The notes: a model not told the origin generated them from the letters alone. DNA of 64,000 nt from Bradyrhizobium sp. LHD-71 (GCF_031157255.1 NZ_JAVIFX010000030.1:1-64000), one strand, 5' to 3'. Shown: positions 17,309 to 27,080, counted from the first letter of the stretch. Numbers and translations: made by a program.

Positions 17309-17455
17309 ATGTGCTGGTTGTCGCGCTCCTAGACGTGGACTATCCGCCCAGCATCACGTGACCGCCGGGCCGCCGGAACAGCAGCGCAACGCGGCAGGCG
17401 TATCTGATGCGATGCTGGGACGGGAGCACGGCCCGGCCCAGCATCTGACCGAACC

Positions 17456-20400
17456 TCAGACGAACCGGAAGTCGTCGGCAGCCAGCGAGGTGAGCTGAAC
17501 GTTGCTCAGTGTCAGCGAGGTATCGGCGTCGATCGCGACAGTCACATCGCGGCCAACCTGCTCGGCCGCATCGAGAAGGGCCGCGTAGTCGGCGAACAGA
17601 TCGGTTGAAAACTCCAGCACGTCGGTATTGGCACCGCTCGCGCTGAAATCCTTGATCACGTCCCGTCCGAAATCCGACGCGAACACGAAGATGTCGCGGC
17701 CGGAGCCGCCGGTCAACGCGTCGTCGCCGCCGCCGGCAATCAGCCGATCGTTGCCGCTGCCACCGTCGATCGTATCGTTGCCATCGCCGCCGATGAGGAT
17801 GTCGGCGCCGCTGCCGCCATCGAGCTGGTCCTCGCCGGCGCCGCCGTCAACGACATCGTCGCCGGAGCCGCCGCGCAGGACATCGTCACCGATACCGCCG
17901 TCGACCCGGTCAGCGCCGCTGCCTCCATCCATGCTGTCGTTGCCGATGCTGCCGGCGAGCGTATCGTTGCCACTGCCACCGTCGATCGCGTCGTCGCCAG
18001 CCCCACCGTCGACGACGTCGTTGCCGTTGCTGCCTGTGACACGATCGTTCCCGGAACCGAGGGCGACGGTCTCGATTCCGGCGAACGTATCGCTGCCGAT
18101 GTCGGTGCCGGTGGCGGTTCCGGCCTGCAGGTTGAGCGTGATAGCGCCCGTCTGCTCGGAATAGTCGAGCATATCGTTGCCGGCGCCGCCCTGGATCGTA
18201 TCGTCACCGGCATCGCCCTTGATCAGGTCGTCGCCGGCGCCGCCGGCCAGCGTGTCATCGTCCTCACCGCCGTCGAGAACGTCGTCGCCCGAGCCGCCAT
18301 CGAGCTCGTCGTCACCTGCCATGCCTGTCAGTTCGTCATCGCCGTCCTTGCCAGTGATGACGTCGTCGCCTGAGCCGCCGACGAGGGTGTCGTCACCGTC
18401 CGTACCGACGATGACCTGGTCGCCAGGCTCCTCGACCGCCGGGGTGATATCCGTCACGATGACGTTGTCGAAGGTGAGGCCCTGGTTACCCCAGGAGTAG
18501 AGGCCAAAGGTGCCCCTCTCGTTGCCATGGTCCTCAATGGGATAGTAGAAGATCGCCTCGCCATTGAGATAGGCGGTGATCTTCTGGTCGACGATGTCGA
18601 GGCGCAGCTTCATCGGCTGGCCGGGTTCGTACTTGCCGGGCACTTGGCCGAGGATTTCCTCGACGCCATTGCGCATGCGTACGAGATTGAACACGCTGCC
18701 GGCACCATTGCCCGGATTGCGGTCGAGCGTGCCTTCGGCGTCGAGCTCGAGCTTGTAGAAGTTTCGTGCGTCCGTGTAATGGAAGAGCAGCCCGAGCCCG
18801 TCGTTGTCCGGCGTCTGCACCGTGGTCTCGATGGAATAGTCGTCCCATTCCCGTGCGGCCGGATCATTGTAGAGCGCGTAGGTTCCGACGCGCAGCACGT
18901 TCACGCCATCGCCGAGCGGGCTCCAGCCGCGCTGCCAGTAGTCCGGATTGGTGGCACCGTTCCAGGTCAGTTCGCGGCTCTGCAGATCTGTGGTCTGGAT
19001 GAGCTTTCCATCCCGGATGAGCCATTCCGATGACTTGCCGTCCGCGCCGATGCCGCCGAACTCGCCTTCGTCAACGATTGTCCAGCGGGACAGCGATGCC
19101 GGTGCCGAAAAGTTTTCGGATACGAGGATCTTCTCCTTCGCCATCACCTCGACATTGACGCGATCGGTGGCGGTCCTGCCGCCGGCGTCTGTCACTGTGA
19201 GCGTGAGTTCGTGCCGGCCGGCACCGAGCTCCACGGCAGGATTGCGGCCGGTCGCGATCTCGTTGCCGTCCGCGTCGGTCCAGCGCCAAGTCACAATTTC
19301 AGCGAGGCCGAACGAGCCGCCGCCATCGAGCGCAACCTCAACCGCGCCGTCGCCATCGAGATCGAACAGGCGCGCATCTTCACCCGCATGTGCGGTGAGG
19401 CCGGCGCGTGTGACCGCGATGTCGTCGAACCTTGTGCTGCGCTGCTCGCTCGAATAGAGCCCGACCGCGCCGTGGGTCAGCGCATTGTTCTCGTCGACCA
19501 CCGGCCCGCCGAACACGTTGCGGTCGCCGAGGAAGACGTTGATCTCATTGTCCACGATGGCAACCTTGAGCATCAGCTCGACGTTGAACTGGTAGCCCAT
19601 TGCGGTCGAGGCGAGCACGGTCTCAACTCCGTCCTTCACCTTGACCAGCTCGCGACGGTTGGTCTCGCCGTCCATAGTGAAGCGGTAATAGTTCAGGTCA
19701 TCCTGATAGTAGAACAGCAATCCAACCGTATCGTTGTCGGTCGAGGTGATCGACGCCTCGAACACGTAGTCGGACCACGTCTGCGCCCCCTCGCCGGTCC
19801 ACACGAGCTTGTTGTTAGCAGCGTCGGACATGTCCCAGAGCGCAGCTTCAGGCGACGGCACGCCGTCTTCCGCGTCCGGACGCGAGAAGACCGTGCCCTT
19901 GAGCAGGAACGGTCCGGTGGTGCCGCCCTCCCCAAGCCCGACCTCGCCCGGACCGAAGGTCGGAGCGAGATCTGGCGCGTTGAAGTCGAACTGGGTCGAG
20001 TTCGGCGTCGGCGGCGTCGTCACGATGCCGCCTGCCTTCGGGCCGCCGAGGCCTTCTATTTCCGCGGCGGTATAGACCTTGTCCGTCACCAGCACGCTCG
20101 ACACGTAGAGAGGCGAAGTCTCGCCGTCTTCGTCCGAGAACAGCAGCGCACCCTTGGACGCGTCGAGAGTATAGCGGTCGGCAGCCACGGTCTGCTCGCC
20201 CACCTTGGTGCCGTTGATGTACTTGCTGAGCTTCAGGTTGCCGTCGCCCTGATCCTCGAACACGAAGGCGACGCGCTGCCACGCATCGAACTGGAATGTC
20301 CCCTGGTAATTGCCGCCGATGCCGATACCGCCGGTTGTCGCGCCGGTCTTGTGGATGAACAGGTCGCCGTCGCTGTTATTGGCGATGTCCGTCTGGAAGA

Positions 20401-22306
20401 GCGCCGTGTAGGCTGAAGCCGTCGCGCTCGGCACATAGATGTCGTAGACGAGCGAATAGGACTTGACGGCCGTGCCGGTGGGCGCACCGGGAACGGGCGA
20501 GAGCTGCAGCTTCTCGCTGTTGGCGAGCGCCGGCACGAACGCGACCTTGTCAGAGGCGCCGAGCGCCGGGATGCCGTGGGATGCCGCATCGCCGACGGTG
20601 ATCTCGACGCCCGCCGCCGGGCCGGTCGCCCAGCCGTTGGCATTGCCGTCATTGAAATTCTCGACGAGCAGCGTGTCGTCGCCGCGTACGATCACCAACA
20701 CCTCGTCGGTCGTCTTCATGCCGCTGGCATCGGTGACGGTGAGCGTCAACTCGTGCTTGCCCAAGCCGAGATCGACGGTCGGTCGCGCCCCCGTCGCGAT
20801 CACGTCGCCGTCCTTGTTGGTCCACGAATAGGTGAGCGCCTCCGATTTCGGGTTGAGCGATCGCGAGGCATTGAGCGTGACCGCCGCGGTATCGGCGCCA
20901 TCTTCCGCTTCGATGGTGAGATCGTCGCCGGCCTTGGCCATGGCGAAGAGTTCCGGCGTACCGACATCGACGTCCTCGAACGTCTCCTGGTGCCCGCGAT
21001 ACTCGCCGGTCAGGCCGTCCCGGTCGAGCTCGGGCTTGACGCGATAGCCGTCGAGGTAGTCGTCGAATTCCGTGAAATAGGTCTCGGTCGAGATCGTGTT
21101 GTTGTCGGGATCGACCACGACGAGCCGCATGGCGCCATTGCCGCCGCGGTTGCCCAGCGCCTCATTGCCGTTACCCGTGATCTCGCGCGAGATGCCGTTC
21201 TGATAGTTGACCAGCATCTCGAAGGTCGAATTGCCGTACTGCGAGTAGCTGACGTTGGTCTCCGCACCATCGCCGAAGATGTGGCCGGAGAACGTCATCG
21301 TGACATTGGGATACTTGGCGATCAGCTCGCGGTAGACGGCCTCGCCGTCGTTGGCGCCCTGAGGGTCGCGACCCATCCCGTAGTCGTAGCCCGCGCCCTC
21401 GTCGTAGAGCGGTCCGCCGAGCGCGTCGTGGCGGCCGGCATAATCGGTGAGCGCGTGCGAGGCGATGATGACGCGATGGTCGAGATGGCCTTCGATCACT
21501 TCACCCGCCCAGCGGATCACGTCGTCACGCGGGCCGAACTCCATGGACAGAACCAGCCACTTCGTACCGTCTGGCGCAGTGAAGGTGCTGTAGCTGTTGC
21601 GGCTGCTGTCCGGTTCCTGATCGTAGACGCCGCCGAAGGTGTCCGGATTCGTGGCCTTCTGCTTCTCCGGCGAGAAACGCTCGTCAAGATAGACCGAGGA
21701 ATGATCGGCTGCCGTGCCGCCGGTGGCCTGGTCGTGATTGCCGGGCAAAAGCGAGTAAGGAATCTTGCCGTCGAGCTTGCGCAGCGCGGCTTCAGCCACG
21801 TCCCATTCGCCTGGCCGGTTGTTCTGGGTGATGTCGCCGACATGGATCATGAACTGAATGTTGTGGCTGTCCTTGTTGTCGACCAGCCACTGCGTCATGT
21901 CTCCGAAGATGTGCGAGAGCTCCGGGTGATCCGTATAGTCCTGGGTGTCCGGCAGCACAGCGATCGTGTAGGCGTTCTCGCCGGCGACGCGTACGCGAAA
22001 ATAGTCGCTGACCACATGGCCGCTCGCGTCGGTCGCCGTCACCTTGACGTCCGAGAAGCCGAGTTCGCCGAAGTCGAGCACGAGCTTACCGTCGTCGCCG
22101 ACCGTGGCGTTCACGATCTCACCGAGAGCCGTCTGCACCGTGTAGGTCAAGCCTTCGCCGCGGAACACTGTCGAAAGGTCGATCACCGCATTCTCGGCGT
22201 CCGGCGTCACCATCACGTCGTCGATGCGATTGACGACTTCGACCGGAGCGGCCGAAGGCGTTGCGCTTGTCTCGACCGGAGTAGATGCAATGGCGAAAGT
22301 CGTCAT
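17456..22306 (-). CDS. Giant RTX-repeat secreted metallophosphoesterase
   Basis: A 1616-residue protein without a normal signal peptide. Approximate order: an N-terminal beta domain (25-110); a calcineurin-type metallophosphatase (112-400) with PDTQ (119-122), GD (157-158), GNHD (189-192), a HALTD histidine and GHIFGD; a PKD-like domain (about 452-540); a concanavalin-like jelly roll (545-760); a second jelly roll (770-970); a second PKD-like domain (970-1058); a third jelly roll (1062-1290); calcium-binding GGxGxD repeats (1296-1535); and a C-terminal segment typical of type I secretion substrates. It is probably exported by a type I secretion system not present in this window and folds outside in calcium. 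Role may be release of phosphate from external nucleotides or phosphodiesters, or surface binding; substrate unknown. GGGGAC lies 7 bases before the ATG. Confidence 0.9.
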   Translation of the reverse strand: MTTFAIASTPVETSATPSAAPVEVVNRIDDVMVTPDAENAVIDLSTVFRGEGLTYTVQTALGEIVNATVGDDGKLVLDFGELGFSDVKVTATDASGHVVSDYFRVRVAGENAYTIAVLPDTQDYTDHPELSHIFGDMTQWLVDNKDSHNIQFMIHVGDITQNNRPGEWDVAEAALRKLDGKIPYSLLPGNHDQATGGTAADHSSVYLDERFSPEKQKATNPDTFGGVYDQEPDSSRNSYSTFTAPDGTKWLVLSMEFGPRDDVIRWAGEVIEGHLDHRVIIASHALTDYAGRHDALGGPLYDEGAGYDYGMGRDPQGANDGEAVYRELIAKYPNVTMTFSGHIFGDGAETNVSYSQYGNSTFEMLVNYQNGISREITGNGNEALGNRGGNGAMRLVVVDPDNNTISTETYFTEFDDYLDGYRVKPELDRDGLTGEYRGHQETFEDVDVGTPELFAMAKAGDDLTIEAEDGADTAAVTLNASRSLNPKSEALTYSWTNKDGDVIATGARPTVDLGLGKHELTLTVTDASGMKTTDEVLVIVRGDDTLLVENFNDGNANGWATGPAAGVEITVGDAASHGIPALGASDKVAFVPALANSEKLQLSPVPGAPTGTAVKSYSLVYDIYVPSATASAYTALFQTDIANNSDGDLFIHKTGATTGGIGIGGNYQGTFQFDAWQRVAFVFEDQGDGNLKLSKYINGTKVGEQTVAADRYTLDASKGALLFSDEDGETSPLYVSSVLVTDKVYTAAEIEGLGGPKAGGIVTTPPTPNSTQFDFNAPDLAPTFGPGEVGLGEGGTTGPFLLKGTVFSRPDAEDGVPSPEAALWDMSDAANNKLVWTGEGAQTWSDYVFEASITSTDNDTVGLLFYYQDDLNYYRFTMDGETNRRELVKVKDGVETVLASTAMGYQFNVELMLKVAIVDNEINVFLGDRNVFGGPVVDENNALTHGAVGLYSSEQRSTRFDDIAVTRAGLTAHAGEDARLFDLDGDGAVEVALDGGGSFGLAEIVTWRWTDADGNEIATGRNPAVELGAGRHELTLTVTDAGGRTATDRVNVEVMAKEKILVSENFSAPASLSRWTIVDEGEFGGIGADGKSSEWLIRDGKLIQTTDLQSRELTWNGATNPDYWQRGWSPLGDGVNVLRVGTYALYNDPAAREWDDYSIETTVQTPDNDGLGLLFHYTDARNFYKLELDAEGTLDRNPGNGAGSVFNLVRMRNGVEEILGQVPGKYEPGQPMKLRLDIVDQKITAYLNGEAIFYYPIEDHGNERGTFGLYSWGNQGLTFDNVIVTDITPAVEEPGDQVIVGTDGDDTLVGGSGDDVITGKDGDDELTGMAGDDELDGGSGDDVLDGGEDDDTLAGGAGDDLIKGDAGDDTIQGGAGNDMLDYSEQTGAITLNLQAGTATGTDIGSDTFAGIETVALGSGNDRVTGSNGNDVVDGGAGDDAIDGGSGNDTLAGSIGNDSMDGGSGADRVDGGIGDDVLRGGSGDDVVDGGAGEDQLDGGSGADILIGGDGNDTIDGGSGNDRLIAGGGDDALTGGSGRDIFVFASDFGRDVIKDFSASGANTDVLEFSTDLFADYAALLDAAEQVGRDVTVAIDADTSLTLSNVQLTSLAADDFRFV
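17690..18420 (-). repeat. In-gene RTX (GGxGxD) repeat array
   Basis: About 240 codons made mainly of nine-residue units of the form GGxGxDxxx (27 bp each), in two blocks separated by a non-repeat insert (about residues 1378-1420). The units encode a calcium-binding beta-roll. The DNA is repetitive and prone to copy-number change. Confidence 0.9.
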
Positions 22307-22584
22307 GGTTCAGTCCCCATTTTGAGCCTCACGCAGCTCGCGTCGTCGTGGTGACGGATGGTTAGGCGAGGCCCATGACGGCTTCTTGAAATGCTCAGGC
22401 GCCGTCGCATCGAAAGTATCAATAGGCCTCATCGACAAGACCGATGGCTGCATCGGCTCGCTCATGTCCCGCCACGGCCGGATGCGTCATAAATCCGCAA
22501 TTGGAAACGACGATGCTTGTTGAAGATGCTCATTCAAGGTGGATCGGCCCGCCGACTTGAGTCTCCGAGGGCTGCTGCACAGAA
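22307..22584. other. Divergent promoter region of RTX and LysR genes
   Basis: A 278-base gap between the starts of the RTX phosphoesterase and the LysR gene. It must hold both promoters. I see no convincing Pho box or clear LysR dyad. Confidence 0.5.
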
Positions 22585-23586
22585 GTGTCCATCAAACAGC
22601 TCCGCGCCTTCCATGTGGTCGCGCTCTGCGGCGGCTTCTCACGCGCAGCGCGCGAGATCTCGATCGGCCAGTCGACGCTGTCGAGCCAGGTAAGACAGCT
22701 CGAAGCTCTATCCGGCGTGCGCCTGTTCGAGCGCAAGCAGCGGGGCGTCGTCCTGACGCCGGAAGGCCAGACGTTATTCGAGGTCACGAGGCGCCTCTTC
22801 GCCGCGGAATCGGAAGCGCGCGCGTTCCTGCGCTGCGACGTCCGACGTGCCGGCGGGCACCTTCGCCTTGCCGCGGACGGCGCTTTTCATCCCGTCCAGA
22901 TCCTCACCAACCTGCAACGGGACCGCCCGCAGCTGACCTTCACGCTCAGCCTCGGCAACTCAGAACAGGTGATCGAGCACATCCTGAACCATCGAGCCGA
23001 CGTCGGCATCACGGCCCGCCTGCCGGCGGATCGCCGCCTCCATGCCCGGCCCATGTTGAGCATGGGCATCGGCGTGTTCGTGCGCGCCGATCACGACTGG
23101 GCCGGCCGGTCTTCGCTCGCCATGAAGGACCTTGGCGGGCGGCCCTTCGTCATGCGAGAGCGCGGCTCGGTCACCCGCGAAGTGTTCGAGCGGAATCTCG
23201 CGGCTCACTCCGTCGGAGTAGGACCAGTGCTGGAAGCCTCGACGCCGGAAGGTGTCCGCGAACTGGTCGCTGGCGGCTTCGGGCTCGGAATCGTTGCGGA
23301 CCGCGAGTTCGGGTACGACTCGCGACTGCGTTTCCTGCCTCTCACGGATGCCCGGATCCTGATCGAGGAATACACGGTCTGCCTCGACGAACGGCGACGC
23401 CTGCCGCTCGTTCGCGACTTCATGGCCTGTGCCGAATCGCTGTTCCGGCCCGTCGAGTCCCGCATCACTGACAACCTCACCAAGGAGCCACAGACGGCGG
23501 CCTCGACAGGCTCCGACTCGTCCCCGGCATGCCAGCGGAAGTGCACATCCACACCGGCGAATGCTCCGCCGTGTCCTTCTTCGTAA
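22585..23586 (+). CDS. LysR-family transcriptional regulator
   Basis: A 333-residue regulator beginning [22 protein letters not shown] at a GTG codon. The winged helix (about 1-60) contains [11 protein letters not shown], and a LysR substrate-binding domain spans about 88-290. The last 45 residues are polar, low in complexity and beyond the usual family end, suggesting a read-on C-terminus. It is divergent from the RTX phosphoesterase, so it is a candidate regulator of that gene. The effector is unknown; the sequence reminds me of regulators of phosphonate or aromatic use, but not strongly. Confidence 0.85.
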   Translation: MSIKQLRAFHVVALCGGFSRAAREISIGQSTLSSQVRQLEALSGVRLFERKQRGVVLTPEGQTLFEVTRRLFAAESEARAFLRCDVRRAGGHLRLAADGAFHPVQILTNLQRDRPQLTFTLSLGNSEQVIEHILNHRADVGITARLPADRRLHARPMLSMGIGVFVRADHDWAGRSSLAMKDLGGRPFVMRERGSVTREVFERNLAAHSVGVGPVLEASTPEGVRELVAGGFGLGIVADREFGYDSRLRFLPLTDARILIEEYTVCLDERRRLPLVRDFMACAESLFRPVESRITDNLTKEPQTAASTGSDSSPACQRKCTSTPANAPPCPSS

Positions 23587-23675
23587 GCCCTCTTGCAGAC
23601 CAGATCGCCCGAGCCTTCAAGGAGGAACGAGAAACAGAGCGAAAAGCGTGTACGCGTTTCTCTCCACGGGTGGAT

Positions 23676-23752
23676 TGGTCGGGGCGGCAGGATTCGAACC
23701 TGCGACCCTCTGCTCCCAAAGCAGATGCGCTACCGGACTGCGCTACACCCCG
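23676..23752 (-). tRNA. tRNA-Pro (anticodon TGG)
   Basis: A 77-base cloverleaf on the reverse strand with encoded CCA. The acceptor arms CGGGGTG and CGCCCCG pair over 7 bp, the T-arm contains GGTTCGAATCC, and the anticodon loop reads TTTGGGA, giving anticodon TGG. It lies between the LysR gene (convergent) and a reverse-strand methyltransferase gene. Confidence 0.96.
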
Positions 23753-23918
23753 ACGGCTCTAAGTGGTACGTTTTCCTTATGATTTCCGGATGGCGGGCGC
23801 AAGGCGGATTTCGCTTCTGAGGGAACGAAAGGGAGCCAAAGGCACCGCAGCGGAACAGAAAGTCCCGTATCCCGCACGAAAGAAGCGATATCCGGAAAGT
23901 ACATGCCGCAGAGTCAGT

Positions 23919-23944
23919 CCCGGATGTCGCTTCGCTCATCCGGG
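23919..23944. repeat. REP-like palindrome
   Basis: CCCGGATG (23919-23926) and CATCCGGG (23937-23944) form a perfect 8-bp stem; the loop TCGCTTCGCT contains the CGAAGCG word. It lies 26 bases beyond the stop of the methyltransferase gene. A similar CCGGA/CGAAGCG arrangement occurs at 57697-57729, so it may belong to a dispersed repeat family. Confidence 0.65.
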
Positions 23945-23969
23945 CTACCGATTAATCAAGGCGTCTGCG

Positions 23970-24635
23970 TCAGAGCTTTTCGATGGCTATCTGATAGGCG
24001 CGATGAAGCAAGCGGTATTGCCCCTCGTGCGCGGCCATGAACTCGTCGATGCCGAGCTTCGGCCGCTCGAGTTCGTTTTCCATCAAGTTCCACTCATAGT
24101 CATCGAACAGAACGATGCCACCCGGCGCCATCAATGACCAGGTCAACACCGCGTCGCGATAGACATCCGCCGCCATGTGGCTGCCGTCGATATAGGCGAG
24201 ATCAAAGCGGCGGCCGGCGATGCCAAAGCGGGGCAACGTTTCCGCCGAGCTCCCCTTGATCTTCTCGAGGCGGCCCTCGAACGCTGCGAGATTGGTGTCG
24301 AACCGTCTCTCGCTGTTGCGGGCGAGATCCGCAAAATACGGATCCTGATGATGCTCGGCACTGCCCGTGAATGGATCGATGCAAACGATACGACTGAGCG
24401 GTAGATAATTCAGAAAGAACAGAGCCGAGCGGCCTTCCCATGAGCCGATTTCGAGTAGCCGCACCGGCTTTTGCCGGAAGGGATACAGCAACTCGGCCCA
24501 GTTGAAAAAATGGTGCCCGGCCCAGTCGGTCGAAAACGTCTTGCCGTCCTCCCACTGCAGGATCTCGGCTCTGGAGAGCAAGGCAGTATCGTCCTGCGAC
24601 AGAAAGGCACGATCTTCGTCGGGATTGGTGCTCAT
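23970..24635 (-). CDS. Class I SAM-dependent methyltransferase-like protein
   Basis: A 221-residue protein of the Methyltransf_24/CmcI-type Rossmann fold. It has LLEIGSWEGRSALFFL (motif I, about 59-74), IVCIDPFTG (motif II, about 82-90), YIDGSHMAADV (about 147-157) and GGIVLFDDYEW (about 171-181). Such proteins methylate small molecules or sugars; no substrate is implied by the context. The frame is open 35 codons upstream, but ATG 24635 follows a GGGGTC and gives a normal N-terminus. It stands alone between tRNA-Pro and the DUF192 gene. Confidence 0.8.
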   Translation of the reverse strand: MSTNPDEDRAFLSQDDTALLSRAEILQWEDGKTFSTDWAGHHFFNWAELLYPFRQKPVRLLEIGSWEGRSALFFLNYLPLSRIVCIDPFTGSAEHHQDPYFADLARNSERRFDTNLAAFEGRLEKIKGSSAETLPRFGIAGRRFDLAYIDGSHMAADVYRDAVLTWSLMAPGGIVLFDDYEWNLMENELERPKLGIDEFMAAHEGQYRLLHRAYQIAIEKL

Positions 24636-24784
24636 GAAGCGACCCCTGCACTGCACTGCTGATCCCTGCTTATCAGCTACGCAGAAGGCGCTTTCGTGAC
24701 CGGCCGGCGGAACAATGCAGGTCACAGCACGCGGCTGCATCTGCGGGACAAAGAGAGAGGACGCCTCTACGCAGACCGGCCGTC

Positions 24785-25270
24785 TCAGCGCCGGTCAAAC
24801 AGCGGATGCCCGACACGATCACCGGGAGCGATGCCGTACTTCTTCGCGGTTCCGCCAATAACCTCGAGCACACCGCGTACTGGCCCGCCTGCGGGAATGA
24901 TCGCTTCCGATTCCGGTTTGGTGTTTTCGGCGATGCGCAGGATCCGGCCGTCGGCACGAATGAAGATCATGTCGAGCGGGATGTAGGTGTTCTTCATCCA
25001 CATGGACACGTTCTGCTCGGGCGAGAAATCGAACAGCATGCCCCGCCCTTCCGGCAGCTCGCGGCGATACATCAGCCCCTTCGCGCGCTCGTCCGGCGTC
25101 CGCATCACTTCCACGGAGAACACGTGAACGCCCGACTTTGAGGCAATCTCGAGCGTTTCCAAACCGGCGGCGTTGGCAGACGCCAGCGCGCTGCAGAGCC
25201 AGGCAAGCACCAGCGCCAGCCGGAGATGCGGCCATCGCCGCGCCGTCGATGCAAACTGAAACAACGCCAT
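24785..25270 (-). CDS. DUF192 family exported protein
   Basis: A 161-residue protein with an N-terminal signal sequence (hydrophobic LRLALVLAWLCSALASANA, about 17-35) and a DUF192 domain. Typical motifs are EVMRTPDERAKGLMYRREL (about 54-72), SMWMKNTYIPLDMIFI (about 88-103) and GGTAKKYGIAPGDRV near the end. The family is small, periplasmic or membrane-anchored, and of unknown function. It lies downstream of the double cold-shock domain gene on the same strand. Confidence 0.88.
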   Translation of the reverse strand: MALFQFASTARRWPHLRLALVLAWLCSALASANAAGLETLEIASKSGVHVFSVEVMRTPDERAKGLMYRRELPEGRGMLFDFSPEQNVSMWMKNTYIPLDMIFIRADGRILRIAENTKPESEAIIPAGGPVRGVLEVIGGTAKKYGIAPGDRVGHPLFDRR

Positions 25271-25393
25271 CTGCAACACCCATACGCCGCGCCCGTGCTG
25301 CGGCATGCGATTGCATGAGCATATCGCACGGGCGACGGTCAACAAGTTGCGGGAACAAACCGCCGTGATGCCGCGGCCGATGATTGAGGCGAT

Positions 25394-26038
25394 CTAGTGC
25401 GAGGAAATGCCCGGCGCGCCCGACTCGGGCTGGATCTCAGCGGCCATCAACCCCTTCGACCCTGGTCCGTAGCGCACCAGCACGTATTGGCCGGGCCGCA
25501 GCTCGGTCATGCCGTAGCGGCGCAGCGTTTCCATGTGGACGAAGATGTCGGGTGTTCCGTCGCCACGCGTCAGGAAGCCGAAGCCTCGCAGCCGGTTGAA
25601 CCATTTCACCTGCGCGCGCTCCAAACCGCTCGTCGGGGTAACGCTGACGTGGGTTCGGGGCGGCAGCATCTGTGCCGGATGGATCGCGGTGGACTCATCC
25701 ATCGAAATGATACGGAACGCCTGGTACCCCTTCGGCCGCTGCAACACCTCGCAGACGAGCCGCGCGCCTTCATATGCGGTCTGGTAACCGTCGCGGCGCA
25801 GCACCGTCACATGCAACAGCACATCCGGCGCACCATTGTCCGGCACAATGAACCCATAACCCTTCGACGCATCGAACCATTTGATGACGCCGCTGATCTC
25901 GATCAGGTTCGCAGCTGCAACGTCACCGATGTCGGCGATCGTGTCCGGCTGGGTCTGTCGATCATGTACGCGAGCGCCGGATAAATCCGCCGGCCCTAAC
26001 CCGCCGAGTCTCTTCGACTCGAATCCGTCCGACCCCAT
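25394..26038 (-). CDS. Protein with two cold-shock domains
   Basis: A 214-residue protein with an N-terminal extension (about 1-45), a first cold-shock domain (about 47-112, with [13 protein letters not shown]) and a second (about 140-205, with [13 protein letters not shown]). Each keeps the RNP1-like aromatic motif (GYGFI, GFGFL) and an RNP2-like motif (VLLHV, IFVHM), so both should bind single-stranded nucleic acid. Two-domain cold-shock proteins of this size are characteristic of alphaproteobacteria. The ATG at 26038 is preceded by GAGGTG; an upstream TTG is less likely. Probably an RNA chaperone or regulator of growth-phase genes. Confidence 0.9.
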   Translation of the reverse strand: MGSDGFESKRLGGLGPADLSGARVHDRQTQPDTIADIGDVAAANLIEISGVIKWFDASKGYGFIVPDNGAPDVLLHVTVLRRDGYQTAYEGARLVCEVLQRPKGYQAFRIISMDESTAIHPAQMLPPRTHVSVTPTSGLERAQVKWFNRLRGFGFLTRGDGTPDIFVHMETLRRYGMTELRPGQYVLVRYGPGSKGLMAAEIQPESGAPGISSH

Positions 26039-26219
26039 GACCCCGCACCTCAAAACAGAGGCTTACGATCCAAACGCAAGCCCGTCTTGCTCACAACGCT
26101 GGTGTAACCACCAGCGCGACAACCGAATCTTGTCCATCTGAAGATAACACTCCGGCGAAAGTCGCAAAGACAAAAAACCAGTTCGCCTCAAGCTATAAAC
26201 AGGCTTGCACAACTACGAA

Positions 26220-26984
26220 TCAATTTCCGACGAAAGGTGCAAGCGTTTCGCCAATGTCGAAGCGGATCACCAGATCGGCCTGGTCATCCTGATCTGTCGG
26301 CTGAATATTGATGATCGCGAGCTTCGCGCCGCAGCGTTTGGCCAGCATTGGAAAGCCGGCAGCCGGCCAAACGACGAGCGATGATCCGATCGCAAGCATA
26401 AGGTCGCAGCCCTGCGAAAGTTCCGTCGCGCGCTGCATCGCCGCTTCAGGCATTGCTTCGCCAAAGGAGACCGTCGCCGTCTTGATCGGGTCGTCGCATG
26501 CCGAGCACGAGGGCGCGACGCCACCGTCGGCTTCGAATTTCTCCCTCACCCATTCGATCTCAAAGCGCTTGCGGCAGCCGATACAGCGCGCAAACGTCGT
26601 ATTGCCGTGCAATTCGATGACGTCCTCGGCCCCGACGCCCGAGTTTTGATGAAGGTTGTCAATATTTTGTGTGATGACGCCGGGCACTTTGCCGGCGCGA
26701 TAGAGCGCAGCGAGCGCGCGATGGCCGCGACCTGGTCGCGCAGCACCGAAGGTCTCCTGCATTGCAAAGCGTCTCTTCCACGCTTCGTTGCGCGCTTCCT
26801 GACTCGCGACGAACTCGTCGTAGGGGATCGGTTGCTGCTTGGTCCATATTCCTCCGGGAGATCGAAAATCCGGAATGCCGCACTCCGTCGAGATCCCCGC
26901 GCCGGTGAAGGGAACAATTTTTCGCGCCGAGGCGATCATTTCGCCGAGTCGTTCCACGCCGCTTTGAAGATCTTTTGCTATCAT
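26220..26984 (-). CDS. Sir2-family NAD-dependent protein deacetylase
   Basis: A 254-residue sirtuin. It has GAGISTECGIPDFR (about 28-41), TQNIDNLH (about 103-110), the catalytic His in ELHGN (about 124), a zinc site formed by CIGC and CSAC, and GSSLVVWPAAGFP near 200-212. It removes acyl groups from lysines using NAD and releases nicotinamide. Bacterial targets often include acyl-CoA synthetases. It is a single gene, divergent from the glyoxalase gene. Confidence 0.93.
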   Translation of the reverse strand: MIAKDLQSGVERLGEMIASARKIVPFTGAGISTECGIPDFRSPGGIWTKQQPIPYDEFVASQEARNEAWKRRFAMQETFGAARPGRGHRALAALYRAGKVPGVITQNIDNLHQNSGVGAEDVIELHGNTTFARCIGCRKRFEIEWVREKFEADGGVAPSCSACDDPIKTATVSFGEAMPEAAMQRATELSQGCDLMLAIGSSLVVWPAAGFPMLAKRCGAKLAIINIQPTDQDDQADLVIRFDIGETLAPFVGN

Positions 26985-27080
26985 TGCATTCCACCGATAG
27001 TCTCGTTGCAGGCTTTGTCCGCAAGCTCATTGTAAGCCGCCTTCGTAAAGCCCTGTCTGTGGATCCTTGGGAGCGCACAC

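Noticed and set aside
17690-18420. Possible CRISPR-like or minisatellite array
   Set aside because: The 27-bp period is the coding unit of RTX repeats within a single open frame.
20576-22354. 592-codon forward open frame opposite the RTX gene
   Set aside because: Composition is antisense to repeats and phosphatase codons, with no recognisable motif; the reverse-strand protein has complete domains.
23676-23752. tRNA-Pro as an integration site for an island
   Set aside because: No integrase and no repeated tRNA 3' end is visible nearby.
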